A DNA stretch of 14,261 nt from JBBRHQ01 sp963781345 (lineage in GTDB: Bacteria; Actinomycetota; Thermoleophilia; Solirubrobacterales; 70-9): contig CAWAFQ010000004.1 in the NCBI GenBank assembly GCA_963781345.1, positions 1-14,261 on the forward strand. The letters run 5' to 3'. The notes under the pieces are model-generated. The model worked only from the letters and a program-made list of their open reading frames with translations, had not been told where the DNA came from and did not search any database. Position numbers and translations under genes: made by a program. Of the stretch, positions 14,207 through 14,261 are shown in pieces. The number at the start of each line of letters is the position of its first letter. Positions within the stretch are counted from its first letter, which is position 1.

Positions 14207-14261
14207 ATGGCGAACAGGCTACGGGGGAAGCTCACCTACGCGAACGTGATGGCGACGGTCG
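14207..14261 (+). CDS. Start of a gene cut by the window edge; membrane or secreted protein
   Basis: ATG at 14207 preceded by GAGGGGGG about 4 nt away. Only 18 residues are visible, MANRLRGKLTYANVMATV. A basic start followed by LTYANVMAT resembles the signal sequence of a class of exported proteins common in Solirubrobacterales. It diverges from the SnoaL array head with 145 nt between. Product cannot be assigned. Confidence 0.6.
   Translation, partial: MANRLRGKLTYANVMATV

Noticed and set aside
14062..14235. A longer N-terminus for the head gene of array 2 (start at 14235).
   Set aside because: The extra 58 residues cross the conserved -10 region and have no counterpart in the paralogs, which all begin at MSQENVE or close variants.

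Overview
The window is high-GC DNA that looks like an actinobacterium. The best guess is Thermoleophilia/Solirubrobacterales, inferred from three things: a paralogous array of SnoaL-like genes starting MSQENVE, a gene starting MANRLRGKLTYANV at the right edge, and secreted PD40 and beta-helix proteins. No rRNA, intact tRNA, transposase, integrase or CRISPR array is visible. Many genes are interrupted by single-base indels, often at G/C runs, with the protein continuing in another frame. Low-accuracy assembly is the simplest explanation, though real decay of some genes cannot be excluded. Coordinates below span the reconstructed genes.

Left block (5-4431, minus strand): a sulfatase operon reading right to left. 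It has a promoter with an operator-like inverted repeat, a large Cys-type arylsulfatase, a small DUF1269-like membrane protein, and a radical-SAM/SPASM sulfatase-maturating enzyme with a C-terminal SEC-C zinc motif. The maturase would convert the sulfatase active-site Cys to formylglycine.

Middle (4432-7674): a mostly non-coding stretch carrying one copy of a 62-nt hairpin repeat, a decayed tRNA-Pro(GGG)-like sequence and a strong hairpin. A large plus-strand gene follows, encoding a secreted protein with six PD40/TolB-like repeats fused to an LCAT/PGAP1-like serine hydrolase. A second copy of the hairpin repeat lies between convergent genes.

Next (7675-9488, minus strand): a three-gene operon of a cation diffusion facilitator lacking the usual cytosolic C-terminal domain, an unrecognised helical protein, and a one-TM SHOCT protein.

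Right block (9489-14261): two three-gene tandem arrays of SnoaL/NTF2-like paralogs on the minus strand, separated by a secreted right-handed beta-helix protein on the plus strand. All four intra-array junctions share a nearly identical 47-nt block in which the last codons of one gene form the Shine-Dalgarno of the next (stop, 3 nt, ATG). Both array heads share a -10 box 9 nt before ATG. A roughly 110-120 bp intergenic repeat occurs beside the arrays in two good copies and one partial copy. The array with constant ends and variable bodies is the most unusual structure in the window.
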